The notes: generated by a model not told the origin, from the letters alone. DNA of 64,000 nucleotides from Clostridiales bacterium (GCA_017480325.1 JAFVAY010000016.1:1-64000); one strand, 5' to 3'. Counted from the first letter of the stretch, positions 52,895 through 61,097 are shown. Made by a program: numbers and translations.

Positions 52895-53227
52895 ATGGCA
52901 GAGATAAGCAGCGATGTCATAAGAGGCTACAACGACACCATAATCCTTTATCTGCTTCTGGAAGGGCCATCCTACGGATACGAGATATCGAAGAGGATCA
53001 GGACCGGCGCGGAGGGCAAGTACATAATCAAGGAGACCACACTCTATTCGGCTTTCACGAGAATGGAGAAGAACGGATATATCGAGTCCTTCACGGATGA
53101 GGTGATGTCCGGTGGCAAGAAGAGGACCTACTACAGGATCACGGATGCCGGAAGAGAATACTACCGCGCCAAGTGCGAGGAGTGGCAGCTCACCAAGGAA
53201 GTTATAGAGAAGTTTATCGCGCGATAA
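52895..53227 (+). CDS. PadR-family transcriptional regulator
   Basis: 110 residues. Winged HTH: IILYLLLEGPSYGYEISKRI, then TTLYSAFTRMEKNGYIESF and GGKKRTYYRITDAGREYY, the hallmark PadR wing. The ATG at 52895 has AAGGAG upstream. An in-frame ATG at 52838 lies only 5 nt past the -10 and would give a 19-residue longer leaderless form. It probably represses itself and the membrane gene 18 nt downstream. Confidence 0.92.
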   Translation: MAEISSDVIRGYNDTIILYLLLEGPSYGYEISKRIRTGAEGKYIIKETTLYSAFTRMEKNGYIESFTDEVMSGGKKRTYYRITDAGREYYRAKCEEWQLTKEVIEKFIAR

Positions 53228-53245
53228 GGGGGCAGGAGAGACGAT

Positions 53246-54856
53246 ATGAATACTATTAGAAATTATTTGGATAATATGTTTCGGAATCTTCCGAATACGG
53301 AGGAGGTCCGTAAGGCAAAGTCAGAGCTGCTGTCCATGATGGAGGACAAGTTCGAGGAGCTTATAGCAGAGGGTAAGACGGAGAACGAGGCTGTCGGTGT
53401 AGTAATCTCCGAGTTCGGCAATCTGGATGAGGTGGCGGAGTCCATCGGCTTATCAAACGAGGTGAAGGAGACCGCGAGCTTCGCGAAGCCAATGCTGTCC
53501 ATGGACAGGATCAAGGATTATCTTTCTGTCGTATCCTCAAGATCGCTTCTGATCCCTCTCGGGATCGCGCTATGCATCATGAGCGTTACGTGCAATATCT
53601 TGGCGGACATCCTCGGAGACGGAGCAATCCTGGATACTCTGGGAGTGATCGGATTCTTTATTATGGTGGCGGCGGCAGTCGTGCTGTTCGTGATTTCCGG
53701 GTCTAAGAACAAGGAGTTCAATGAGATCAATAATGACGAGGAGTCTCTCGGCATCGAGTCCTGCGATTATGTTCGTAACGAGAGAAGACGCTTTAAGCCC
53801 ACCTACAGCACCATGGCGGCGATCGGAATTGCGCTGTGCATTATCAGTGTGACGTTTCCTATCATCGTATCCGCTATACCGGTAATCAATGATGACTTCG
53901 GAGCGATCCTGTTCTTATTCTCCGTAGCTGTGGGCGTGTTCCTGATCGTATCGGCGAACGTCCGCATGAACGGCTACGAGAAGCTTCTGAAGCTTAACGG
54001 CGCCGGCAAAATGAGTGAGGAGTTCATCCCCAAGGAGGACCGTAAGATCAGTAAGGCTCCTATCATCATCGGAGTTATCGTCGTAGTGCTGGTGCTCGGA
54101 ATTGCCATGATCATGGGGTTTGTAAGAATATTCTCCTTCGTATCGACAGGTGATAAGTATTACGGAGAATATGATCTTGATATCGATTCGGTTGACGAGA
54201 TCGATAAGATCAACGTTGACGCTGAGGCGTGCTCGATCGTTATCAGGACCTCTTCGGATGTCGACTCGGTCGAGGCGAGCTATTCGGGCGACGAGAGTCT
54301 GATGCCTGAGGTGACCTTCGAGGATGGCGTGATCACTGTTTCTCAGCATATCAGCGGTAGCGCCTATCGCTTTAGAAACGGAGCCGAGGTTGTCCTGGTA
54401 TTTGCCGAGGATGTTGATCTGGACGAGATAGAGATCAATGCTGATGCCGGTAATCTGGAGATATCGGATATTAACGTTGATAATCTTAGCGGTGAATTCG
54501 ATGCAGGCAATATCGAGCTTCAGAAATGTGTATGCGCGATCGTAAGCCTGACGGCAGATGCCGGCAATGTTGAGGTTAACGGCTGTGAATTCGGGTCGAT
54601 CACTCTGGATACCAACGCCGGAAATATAGATATCAATGACACGACCTTCGAGATCGTTAACATCACAAATGACTTCGGAGATGTTGAGATCAATGATGTT
54701 GATAATATCGACTACTACACCATCGATGCTTCATGTGATCTGGGTTCTGTCGAAGTGGGCGGCCGCGATTACGGAACGACCTGCATAACCACAGGAACAG
54801 GCTCCGGATCGATAACGGTATCCTGCGACGCAGGCGATATCGAGATAGGAAACTGA
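53246..54856 (+). CDS. HAAS-domain membrane protein with DUF4097 beta-helix domain
   Basis: 536 residues. Residues 1-75 are the helical HAAS/DUF1700 domain (YLDNMFRNLPNTEEVRKAKS, then LLSMMEDKFEELIAEGKTEN) that normally pairs with PadR. Five or so hydrophobic segments follow (about 95-150, 195-245, 272-295). Residues 315-536 are a DUF4097 repeat domain of short beta strands rich in NADAGNxE-type repeats, outside the cell. Likely an envelope-stress or cell-surface sensor; exact role unknown. Confidence 0.83.
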   Translation: MNTIRNYLDNMFRNLPNTEEVRKAKSELLSMMEDKFEELIAEGKTENEAVGVVISEFGNLDEVAESIGLSNEVKETASFAKPMLSMDRIKDYLSVVSSRSLLIPLGIALCIMSVTCNILADILGDGAILDTLGVIGFFIMVAAAVVLFVISGSKNKEFNEINNDEESLGIESCDYVRNERRRFKPTYSTMAAIGIALCIISVTFPIIVSAIPVINDDFGAILFLFSVAVGVFLIVSANVRMNGYEKLLKLNGAGKMSEEFIPKEDRKISKAPIIIGVIVVVLVLGIAMIMGFVRIFSFVSTGDKYYGEYDLDIDSVDEIDKINVDAEACSIVIRTSSDVDSVEASYSGDESLMPEVTFEDGVITVSQHISGSAYRFRNGAEVVLVFAEDVDLDEIEINADAGNLEISDINVDNLSGEFDAGNIELQKCVCAIVSLTADAGNVEVNGCEFGSITLDTNAGNIDINDTTFEIVNITNDFGDVEINDVDNIDYYTIDASCDLGSVEVGGRDYGTTCITTGTGSGSITVSCDAGDIEIGN

Positions 54857-54857
54857 T

Positions 54858-55082
54858 ATGTTCTTCGGGAAAGGTAATAAGTCGAAGACCGATGATACTG
54901 CATATAATAAAAGCGCCGAGACACCGGCGCTTAAATGCAGTATCTGTACCGGCGAGACGACCGCGGGCTTCATCGATAATGCTACCGGCAAATTCCGCGA
55001 CGTAATGCTCATCCGCACCCCCGCCGACCTCGAGACCTTCAAGCAGACCTACCACGTGGAGGAGCTGAAGAAGATATACTAG
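54858..55082 (+). CDS. Small CxxC protein of unknown function
   Basis: 74 residues. LKCSICTGETTAGFIDNATG is followed by MLIRTPADLETFKQTYHVEE. Small proteins with this CxxC-TGE-AGF pattern recur in Clostridia without assigned function. It begins 1 nt after the HAAS gene stop and is probably in the PadR operon. Confidence 0.6.
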   Translation: MFFGKGNKSKTDDTAYNKSAETPALKCSICTGETTAGFIDNATGKFRDVMLIRTPADLETFKQTYHVEELKKIY

Positions 55083-55108
55083 GGGGCGTAGACTAATTAT
55101 TTGGCGAC

Positions 55109-55282
55109 TTACTTTCCGCCGAGGGTCTTCTTGATGCCGTCTACGTCGGGCAGATCAACCTTGACCTTCTTCTCGACTTCGTTGATCGCCTGATTAGCAA
55201 CCTTCTTGGCATTCTCATCCTTCGAGATCTTCTCGATTGCATCCTCTGCAATGTCCTTTGCCTTATTAAGATCGATATCCAT
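55109..55282 (-). CDS. 57-residue helical protein
   Basis: Reads MDIDLNKAKDIAEDAIEKIS, then a lysine-rich helix and ends VDGIKKTLGGK. AGGAGG stands 6 nt upstream of the ATG. Amphipathic, highly charged and convergent with the preceding operon. No family recognised, but the Shine-Dalgarno and codon pattern support a real gene. Confidence 0.6.
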   Translation of the reverse strand: MDIDLNKAKDIAEDAIEKISKDENAKKVANQAINEVEKKVKVDLPDVDGIKKTLGGK

Positions 55283-55328
55283 ATCGCACCTCCTGATAAT
55301 TGTTGGGTTAATTATAACACTGACTGCG

Positions 55329-55440
55329 TGTATGTTTTTGTGTATGAAAAAGCAAGAAAAGCATACATAAAGACATACATATGGGCATTTTTATGTCATT
55401 ATGTATGGAATTCTCGAGAAAACATACACAAATGCATACA
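55329..55440. repeat. Two-unit 61-bp array with TGTATG/CATACA motifs
   Basis: Unit one: TGTATG at 55329 and 55341, CATACA at 55362 and 55374. Unit two: TTTATG at 55390, TGTATG at 55402, CATACA at 55423 and 55435. All four positions recur exactly 61 bp later, with offsets 0, 12, 33 and 45. Spacer sequences are not conserved. It lies between divergently oriented genes. Confidence 0.88.
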
Positions 55441-55454
55441 CCCTCTTCACAGGT

Positions 55455-55517
55455 CAAGTTCCCACCATTATGGTGCAAATCCGTCAGTTTCAACGCTGAT
55501 ATACTACGGATAACTTG
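55455..55517 (+). ncRNA. Candidate structured 5' leader (three-way junction), class unknown
   Basis: CAAGTT (55455-55460) pairs with AACTTG (55512-55517). Inside are CACCA-TTA-TGGTG (55463-55475) and ATCCGT (55479-55484) pairing with ACGGAT (55506-55511), with CAG/CTG above. The last arm stacks directly on the closing stem. It ends 8 nt before the Shine-Dalgarno of the lipoprotein gene. A GGTGCAAATCCG stretch recalls cobalamin riboswitches, but other conserved boxes are missing. Confidence 0.35.
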
Positions 55518-55537
55518 CAATTAAGGGGGATAATCAG

Positions 55538-56713
55538 ATGAACAACAAGATCAGAAAAGCAGTGGCGTGCGTAATTGGATTTTCGATGATGCTCGCGACG
55601 GTCGGATGCAGTAAGAACGATTCTGCCGAGGAGTCCATGAGAGAGGAGCTCGAGAGTTTAAGGGCGCAGCTTGAGACACAGGAGTCGACTTCCGAGGCCG
55701 AGGAAGCGGAGGAGACTGGAGAGGCAGCAGAGCAAGCGGACGAGGCGGCGGAGCAGACTGAGGAGACGGAGGCGACAGAAACTGAGGTCGAGTTGAGATC
55801 ATGGAATCTTCCGTTTACTGTGGCGGACGGTAATTATAACCTGAGCATGGGGCAGATCGCTGAAGGCGAGGGCGGGTTCTGTTATTCTCTGGCGTGTGTG
55901 CGTGTTCTTGATGATATCGAGACGCAGGTAAGCAGCTTCTATCGTTACGATCTTCCTTCCGTGGATGCGGGCAAGGAAGTAGTCTACCCGATCATTCAGA
56001 TTTACAACGCCAGTGATGAGGTGCTGACCTTCAAGCAGCAGGATTCAGTGTCGTTATATGCCGATTCTGTTCAGGTGACGCCGATCAATCTTGACGGGTA
56101 TTATTTCAGCATTGACGGTGTTCAAGGGTCTGTACAGTATAACGTGGATCCGGGCAGGGAGGCGGAGATAGTTTTCCCATTCATTGTCGACGAGGGTTGG
56201 ACTGAGATAACGGTATTCTGTGATAACGCATCGTGGACCTTTACTCAGGATGATGTCAGTGGTGATACATATACTTATGCATCTGTTTTTAATTCCAATC
56301 CTGATTATAATTACGTCGAACCCGACACTGTCGTGTATCAGGGCAGCTACGAGATGATATTCGACGGCATCGAAGTGGACACGACTACTTATCCCAAGGA
56401 TGTTGCGGTATTCGAGTTCACGATCAATAACCTTACCGACAACATGCTGACCTTAAGTCTGCCTCTTAATATGCGAGGGTATCAGGATCTGCGCATGCTG
56501 ACCTCCACGTCCGGTCTTCAGGATGAATTCAGCGGGCACGTCAACGCATTTAACGATGATGTGTGGACTGACAGCGTTATCGAGATACATCCCGGTATGT
56601 CTTCGAGAGTTTATATCGCTTATGCTGTTGTCGGCGGAACCGGAAGCTTCGAGTGTTACTTCGAGACCAATGAAGACGGCGTTGTGACACAGGTCGCCGC
56701 GCTAGTGCAGTAG
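55538..56713 (+). CDS. Lipoprotein with acidic coiled-coil linker
   Basis: 391 residues. Signal peptide with lipobox MLATVGC (Cys about residue 25), then a Glu/Ala-rich coiled coil (about 30-90) and a C-terminal part with two related beta-rich domains (about 105-240 and 260-390) resembling DUF4352-like immunoglobulin folds. Outside the membrane. AAGGGGG precedes the ATG. Substrate or partner unknown. Confidence 0.7.
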   Translation: MNNKIRKAVACVIGFSMMLATVGCSKNDSAEESMREELESLRAQLETQESTSEAEEAEETGEAAEQADEAAEQTEETEATETEVELRSWNLPFTVADGNYNLSMGQIAEGEGGFCYSLACVRVLDDIETQVSSFYRYDLPSVDAGKEVVYPIIQIYNASDEVLTFKQQDSVSLYADSVQVTPINLDGYYFSIDGVQGSVQYNVDPGREAEIVFPFIVDEGWTEITVFCDNASWTFTQDDVSGDTYTYASVFNSNPDYNYVEPDTVVYQGSYEMIFDGIEVDTTTYPKDVAVFEFTINNLTDNMLTLSLPLNMRGYQDLRMLTSTSGLQDEFSGHVNAFNDDVWTDSVIEIHPGMSSRVYIAYAVVGGTGSFECYFETNEDGVVTQVAALVQ

Positions 56714-56725
56714 TATAATCAGATC

Positions 56726-57787
56726 ATGAATCCTAACGAAGAACAATACGAGTATTGTCCCAGGTGCGACGCGAATCTGACTCTGCAGAAAGGGTACAGT
56801 AATACTGTCCCTTTCTGGATATGCAGGGGCTGTGGTGAGATGCTGATTAATCCCAAGGTTGACGCCGAAGATGATATCGCATGGATCTGCGACAAATGCG
56901 GAGCGATGCTTAACGTTCAGGACGGGTTCGCGGATAACAACGGCAAGTGGAAGTGCACGTGCTGTGGCTTCGAGAACAGTATTGATGAGAAAAATCTCTA
57001 TGATACGGAAGAGGCGTATCAGGCTGACCGTCTGAGTCCTTATAAAGGATTGAGCGACGAAGAGGTGTTGTATATAAGTTCTTTTCGAGAAGAGAAGGGG
57101 ATCGAGGACAGACCTGACGTGCTACTCGTAACTGACGAGGACACGGGAAGGAAGCTTATCAAGAAGTATCTTACGGTTTACGACAAATCCATATACGAGT
57201 ACTTAAGGGATAACCCGGTGGCGCACATGCCGCGTATCATCTATCTCGCGGAGGGCGACAACTGCCTTGTGGTGATAGAGGAGTATATCGAAGGAAAGAC
57301 TGTCGAAAAGCTGGTGAGGGAGGAAGGTCTATCCGGGAGGCAGGCCCTTAAGATCACCCGGGACATCTGCACTGTACTTGATGTGCTTCACAGTCTGCCG
57401 AGCCCTATTATTCACAGGGATATTAAGCCGTCGAATGTGATCGTGACGGATGAGGGCGAGGTGTACCTTCTCGACATGAACGCGGCAAAGTGGTACGAGC
57501 CCGGGAAGAAGGATGACACCGATTATCTAGGCACTATGTACTATGCTGCGCCGGAGCAGATCTGGTACGGGTTGACGGCAGCCTCCGCCAAATCAGACGT
57601 ATACGCTGTCGGAGTGCTTCTTAACGTGATGCTGACGGGCGCGATCCCGAAGCTCAAGCAGGCGCCGGAGCCTATGTGGACAGTAATAGAGAAGTGCATC
57701 AGTCTTGATGCAGAGGACAGATATGATGTAAGGGAGCTTCTGGATGTATTGGAAAGTATCAGCGCGGAAGGGGAAGACGATGAATAA
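56726..57787 (+). CDS. Serine/threonine protein kinase with N-terminal zinc ribbons
   Basis: 353 residues. Two zinc ribbons (CPRCD...CRGCG and CDKCG...CTCCG, residues 11-85) precede a Hanks-type kinase domain. The catalytic loop is HRDIKPSNVIV (about residue 230). The DFG metal motif is DMN (about 249), and the APE motif is AAPEQ. Soluble; no membrane segment. The glycine loop is not obvious. It starts 6 nt after TATAAT (56714-56719) without Shine-Dalgarno, probably leaderless. The HTH gene overlaps its last codons. Confidence 0.82.
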   Translation: MNPNEEQYEYCPRCDANLTLQKGYSNTVPFWICRGCGEMLINPKVDAEDDIAWICDKCGAMLNVQDGFADNNGKWKCTCCGFENSIDEKNLYDTEEAYQADRLSPYKGLSDEEVLYISSFREEKGIEDRPDVLLVTDEDTGRKLIKKYLTVYDKSIYEYLRDNPVAHMPRIIYLAEGDNCLVVIEEYIEGKTVEKLVREEGLSGRQALKITRDICTVLDVLHSLPSPIIHRDIKPSNVIVTDEGEVYLLDMNAAKWYEPGKKDDTDYLGTMYYAAPEQIWYGLTAASAKSDVYAVGVLLNVMLTGAIPKLKQAPEPMWTVIEKCISLDAEDRYDVRELLDVLESISAEGEDDE

Positions 57788-58223
57788 CAGACCTACGGAG
57801 GAGCTGGACAAGCTCCTCTCGGAGACCCAGCCCAATCGCATAGGCGAGTATATATCCGATAACAACAAATATCTGGCGGATAACGACAAGGGCTTCTATT
57901 ACTACTACCGTAATGTGCTCGACGAGAAGCACATCATGCTTAAGGATGTTTACACGCAGACCGGTATCTCGGAATCCTACGGCAGCAAGATCATCTCTAT
58001 GGAGAAGCATACTAGAAACCGCGATCTGATTATCCGCCTATGCATCGCGGGACACTTCTCTCTCGAGGAGGTGAACCGTGCGCTTAAGCTCTACGGCTTT
58101 AATCCGCTGTACTCGAAGACTCCCAAGGACGCATGCGTGATAGTGGCGCTGAATAATCATATATATGATATCGATCGCATCAACGGACTTCTTCAAGAGA
58201 ACGGACTCGAGGAGTTAAAGTGA
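57780..58223 (+). CDS. HTH-like partner of the protein kinase
   Basis: 147 residues, acidic N-terminus, then a central helical region IMLKDVYTQTGISESYGSKI that looks like an XRE-type HTH, and a second helical part (FSLEEVNRALKLYGFNPLY). The ATG overlaps the kinase stop in GATGAATAA, so translation is coupled. It is probably the kinase substrate or effector; the exact family is not recognised. Confidence 0.65.
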   Translation: MNNRPTEELDKLLSETQPNRIGEYISDNNKYLADNDKGFYYYYRNVLDEKHIMLKDVYTQTGISESYGSKIISMEKHTRNRDLIIRLCIAGHFSLEEVNRALKLYGFNPLYSKTPKDACVIVALNNHIYDIDRINGLLQENGLEELK

Positions 58224-58277
58224 GAGGAGATTAATTCTTCGCTTCTCTTCGGTGTTGTTCACGATTATCCTGCATGG

Positions 58278-58283
58278 TATAAT
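58278..58283 (+). promoter_or_regulatory. Promoter of the putative antitoxin RNA
   Basis: Extended TGG-TATAAT ending 9 nt before the left inverted repeat AGCACAG. A matching minus-strand TATCAT lies 6 nt outside the right repeat. Confidence 0.5.
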
Positions 58284-58290
58284 TTCATTG

Positions 58291-58374
58291 GTAGCACAGT
58301 CTGCAAAGACGGTTGCTTTCCAAGTGAAGTTTATGGCCTCACCTTAGTTTGCAGAAGTCTTGGGTGAGGTTTTC
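58291..58374 (+). ncRNA. Putative type I antitoxin RNA
   Basis: Predicted to start about 58291 and end at the hairpin CCTCACC (58338-58344) with GGTGAGG (58363-58369) followed by TTTTC. It would be complementary to the 3' region of the toxin mRNA. Presence is inferred from promoter and terminator only. Confidence 0.5.
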
Positions 58375-58572
58375 ATTTGCGACGATATCTGGAATCCAGA
58401 TAGGCAAATAGCTTCAATAACATGGCTACGGAAGCTATCACCAAAGTTAACATTGCTATTACCAAAGACAATAATTCGTAGTCAGACATATCCACAGCCC
58501 TCCTTTCCTCATCACTATCCCGTAGGATGTATTCGTACTTGGAAGGCAACCGCCCATTAAGCAGACTGTGCT
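58293..58572. repeat. Inverted repeats flanking the toxin gene
   Basis: Left arm 58293-58325 and right arm 58537-58572 share AGCACAGTCTGC, CGGTTGC and TTCCAAGT in the same order, inverted. The toxin mRNA and the opposite RNA would therefore begin with the same sequence, and the toxin mRNA 5' and 3' ends could pair. Confidence 0.85.
58373..58489 (-). CDS. Small holin-like type I toxin (Hol_Tox type)
   Basis: 38 residues: MSDYELLSLVIAMLTLVIAS, then a continued hydrophobic helix and YLDSRYRRK. A short acidic start, one transmembrane helix and a basic tail match the putative holin-like toxins of Firmicutes (TxpA/BsrG-like group), which damage the membrane. GGAGGG lies upstream of the ATG. Both the inverted repeats and the opposed promoter support a type I toxin-antitoxin locus. 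Confidence 0.75.
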   Translation of the reverse strand: MSDYELLSLVIAMLTLVIASVAMLLKLFAYLDSRYRRK

Positions 58573-58841
58573 AATAAAATGATAAGTTGATTTGTTCCAG
58601 GATTCACCTACCAAAAAACGACAAAAATCGACAAAAATCGACAAATTAAGCCCCAATACCCCATGTCCTCAATGGGATGCATGCGCGACAGCAGATTCCA
58701 CCTAAACGGTGGGACTATTTGTTAATAGATAGTAAAAGTACGTTTATAAGGACTTATTGCCGTGCCCGGGGTGCTATAATCACATTAATGAACCGGGTTG
58801 CCGGTTCTAAGGGATTTTGGAATAAATGGGAGGTATCTATT
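58573..58841. other. Gap with CGACAAA repeats and a promoter
   Basis: CGACAAA repeats at 58619, 58629 and 58639 (10-bp steps). An extended TGC-TATAAT (58775-58780) and a perfect hairpin AACCGG-GTTG-CCGGTT (58791-58806) form the leader of the next gene. Nothing else seen. Confidence 0.45.
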
Positions 58842-59063
58842 ATGTTGACAGTATTATTCTATGCGGCGCTGATTTATGTAGCATTAAGGATGCTGGTCTG
58901 GGGCATCAAAGCCGCTTGGGGCTTGGCGAAAATCATCGCGTTTGTGGTGCTGCTGCCGGTAATGATTGTAGGTCTCGCGATGGCGGGGATGGTTATGCTG
59001 GCGGCGGGACTTCTTGTGTTGTTTGTTATTCTATCGACTATAGGAATGTTGATATGGCCGTGA
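58842..59063 (+). CDS. 73-residue membrane protein
   Basis: Two or three hydrophobic helices (about 2-22, 30-48, 50-71) with few charged residues. GGGAGG stands upstream of the ATG at 58842. No family recognised. A long 5' leader with a perfect hairpin precedes it. Confidence 0.6.
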   Translation: MLTVLFYAALIYVALRMLVWGIKAAWGLAKIIAFVVLLPVMIVGLAMAGMVMLAAGLLVLFVILSTIGMLIWP

Positions 59064-59205
59064 ATCTTGAGGGTTCTGGTGGGTGTTGTTTTATTAATAA
59101 GATAAGACGTTCATAAGAAGGATGTAGTTAGTTAAATAAAGACTAATCGCAGAGGGCGAGGGGCCTTTTATCAACCTAGCATAGCAAAAAAGATTGGAGA
59201 ATAGT

Positions 59206-60153
59206 ATGAGCGAGAATGATAAGAAAGATAAACATTTCATTACACAAGACGATATTATTACAGTACTGAATTCACTTTACAATCAATCGATAAAAGGCAT
59301 CAGTAAAGTTAGTCCTCCAATTACGGATTTGGCGGATGATTACTTAAGAAAAAGTCCGAATCCTGAAGTTGCATGTAAAAAGATGATTAAAAATCAGATT
59401 GCTAAATGTACAACATCAGGATTTGTTACTGGTTTTGGAGGAGTAATAACATTACCGGTTACTATTCCGGCCAATATTAGTAGCGTGTTATATGTTCAGA
59501 TGCGAATGGTTGCTTGCGTTGCGTACATGGCTGGTTATGAATTAGATTCTGATCAAGTTCAAACTTTTGTATATGCATGTCTTGCCGGAGTTTCAGTTAA
59601 TGAAGTTGTTAAACTTGCTGGTATTAAAACTGGCATGAAGGTTGCTCAGAAAGGAATTGAAAAGATACCGGGTAAAGCTTTAGTAAAAATCAATCAAAAA
59701 ATAGGGTTTAGATTTATAACTAAGTTCGGAGAGACGGGCATCGTTAATCTGGGTAAACTCATTCCTGGTGTAGGAGCGGTAGTTAATGGTGGTTTGGATT
59801 TTGCTGAAACAAAGATAATAGCTGATAGAGCATATAAAATGTTTTTTGAAGGGGACTTTTCTGCCGGTCAAAAACCAGAAGATGAGATACCCGACGAAAT
59901 TGTATCTAAATCAATTCAAGCGGAGATAATAGAACCTACTTATGATTCTGGATATAAAATGGTAATGTATGAGGGAATACAATGTAAGATGTATCGCTCT
60001 TATATTAATGAAGACGATGGGCCTCTTGTTATGGTTGCAAGCCCCAGAGATTTGGAAAAAGCATACGAATTAGGATTTATTCGTATCGGTCATCCAAATG
60101 AAGTGGTCAAGTATATATCAGAAGAAGAGTATAACAAGTTGATAAATAACTAG
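59206..60153 (+). CDS. EcsC-family protein
   Basis: 315 residues. The glycine-rich helices VTGFGGVITLPVTIPANISS and LGKLIPGVGAVVNGGLDF are typical of EcsC-type proteins, which are membrane-associated and poorly understood. The ATG at 59206 has TTGGAGAA upstream. It is markedly AT-rich compared with the core genes, suggesting recent acquisition. A C-terminal extension of about 90 residues after the EcsC core is unassigned. Confidence 0.78.
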   Translation: MSENDKKDKHFITQDDIITVLNSLYNQSIKGISKVSPPITDLADDYLRKSPNPEVACKKMIKNQIAKCTTSGFVTGFGGVITLPVTIPANISSVLYVQMRMVACVAYMAGYELDSDQVQTFVYACLAGVSVNEVVKLAGIKTGMKVAQKGIEKIPGKALVKINQKIGFRFITKFGETGIVNLGKLIPGVGAVVNGGLDFAETKIIADRAYKMFFEGDFSAGQKPEDEIPDEIVSKSIQAEIIEPTYDSGYKMVMYEGIQCKMYRSYINEDDGPLVMVASPRDLEKAYELGFIRIGHPNEVVKYISEEEYNKLINN

Positions 60154-60336
60154 GCATTTTACCTTGAGCGCTTATTTGCCACGCATAAATAAGGATAAGA
60201 ATTACTCTTTAAGTCAAATTTGGTTTTTTGCATAATACTTTGTTCACACAAGTTTTTCTAACTGCTCACCAAGTTGTAGATACCATACCATATACTGATT
60301 ACGTGATGAAACTTATTGTTTATAGGGGGTGCTACA
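60154..60336. other. Intergenic, AT-rich
   Basis: Only a weak hairpin CTTATTT/AAATAAG (60170-60193) is visible, perhaps ending the EcsC transcript. Confidence 0.35.
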
Positions 60337-61080
60337 ATGAGATACAGAAAACATATTAGAACTTTCGCTATACTTCTGTCAGCAACATTTTTGTTTTGTA
60401 ACTTGCTTTTCACGAGAAATAGCACGGTCTATGCCGACGGCTTCAATCCGGGTATTGAAGCTTTTGTAACAAGTTTGTATTCAGATTGCTTGGGGAGAAC
60501 TCCTGATCCAACGGGTCTAAATGATTGGTGCACTAAGCTTTCTAATGGAACTGTTACCGGCAAGCAATGTGCTTATGGTTTTTTCTTCAGTCCTGAGTTT
60601 CAAACTAAGGCCAATCAGTGGAGTGATGATGCCTTGATTGATGCATATTACAAGGTGTTCCTTAATAGGTCTGCTGATCCATCCGGGAAAGCATATTGGG
60701 CAAGTCAGATTGCAAATTCAACCAATGATATTAGCATTTTATTTACAGGATTTGCTGACTCGAACGAGTTCTCCAGTAAATGTGCATCATATGGCATAGT
60801 TGTTGGCGATCATATTAATGTACCGGACACCGTGAGAACAATGAGTACTGCTAGCGCTGCTGCACCAGCTGCAGCTACAACAAGCACTTCGAGTTCGTCA
60901 GGCAGCGGTAGAGCCCCTAATGGGTGGTTCAATCCACCTGCGGGAAATGAAGTATGGCTTACAGAAGCCGGAAGCCGTTACCACAGTCGTCCCGGATGTA
61001 GTGGAATGATTGACCCGAGTCACACCACATTGGCGTGGGCACAGGCAAACGGATATACCGCATGCGCAAGATGTCATTGA
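60337..61080 (+). CDS. Secreted DUF4214-domain protein
   Basis: 247 residues. Signal peptide (about 1-33). Residues 40-155 carry DUF4214 repeats (YSDCLGRTPDPTGLNDWCTK and YKVFLNRSADPSGKAYWASQ). A Ser/Ala/Thr linker precedes a C-terminal domain (YHSRPGCSG...CARCH) with paired Cys/His like small metal-binding or calcium-binding exported domains. The ATG at 60337 has AGGGGGT upstream. Role at the cell surface unknown. Confidence 0.78.
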   Translation: MRYRKHIRTFAILLSATFLFCNLLFTRNSTVYADGFNPGIEAFVTSLYSDCLGRTPDPTGLNDWCTKLSNGTVTGKQCAYGFFFSPEFQTKANQWSDDALIDAYYKVFLNRSADPSGKAYWASQIANSTNDISILFTGFADSNEFSSKCASYGIVVGDHINVPDTVRTMSTASAAAPAAATTSTSSSSGSGRAPNGWFNPPAGNEVWLTEAGSRYHSRPGCSGMIDPSHTTLAWAQANGYTACARCH

Positions 61081-61097
61081 TATAACTAACGACGCTC

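Noticed and set aside
55455..55517. Cobalamin riboswitch
   Set aside because: Only GGTGCAAATCCG matches; the long P1, the GGGAA and GCCACTG-like boxes and overall size are missing.
58360..58560. Plus-strand 66-codon frame in the toxin locus
   Set aside because: It is antisense to the holin-like toxin, which has the Shine-Dalgarno and membrane-helix pattern.
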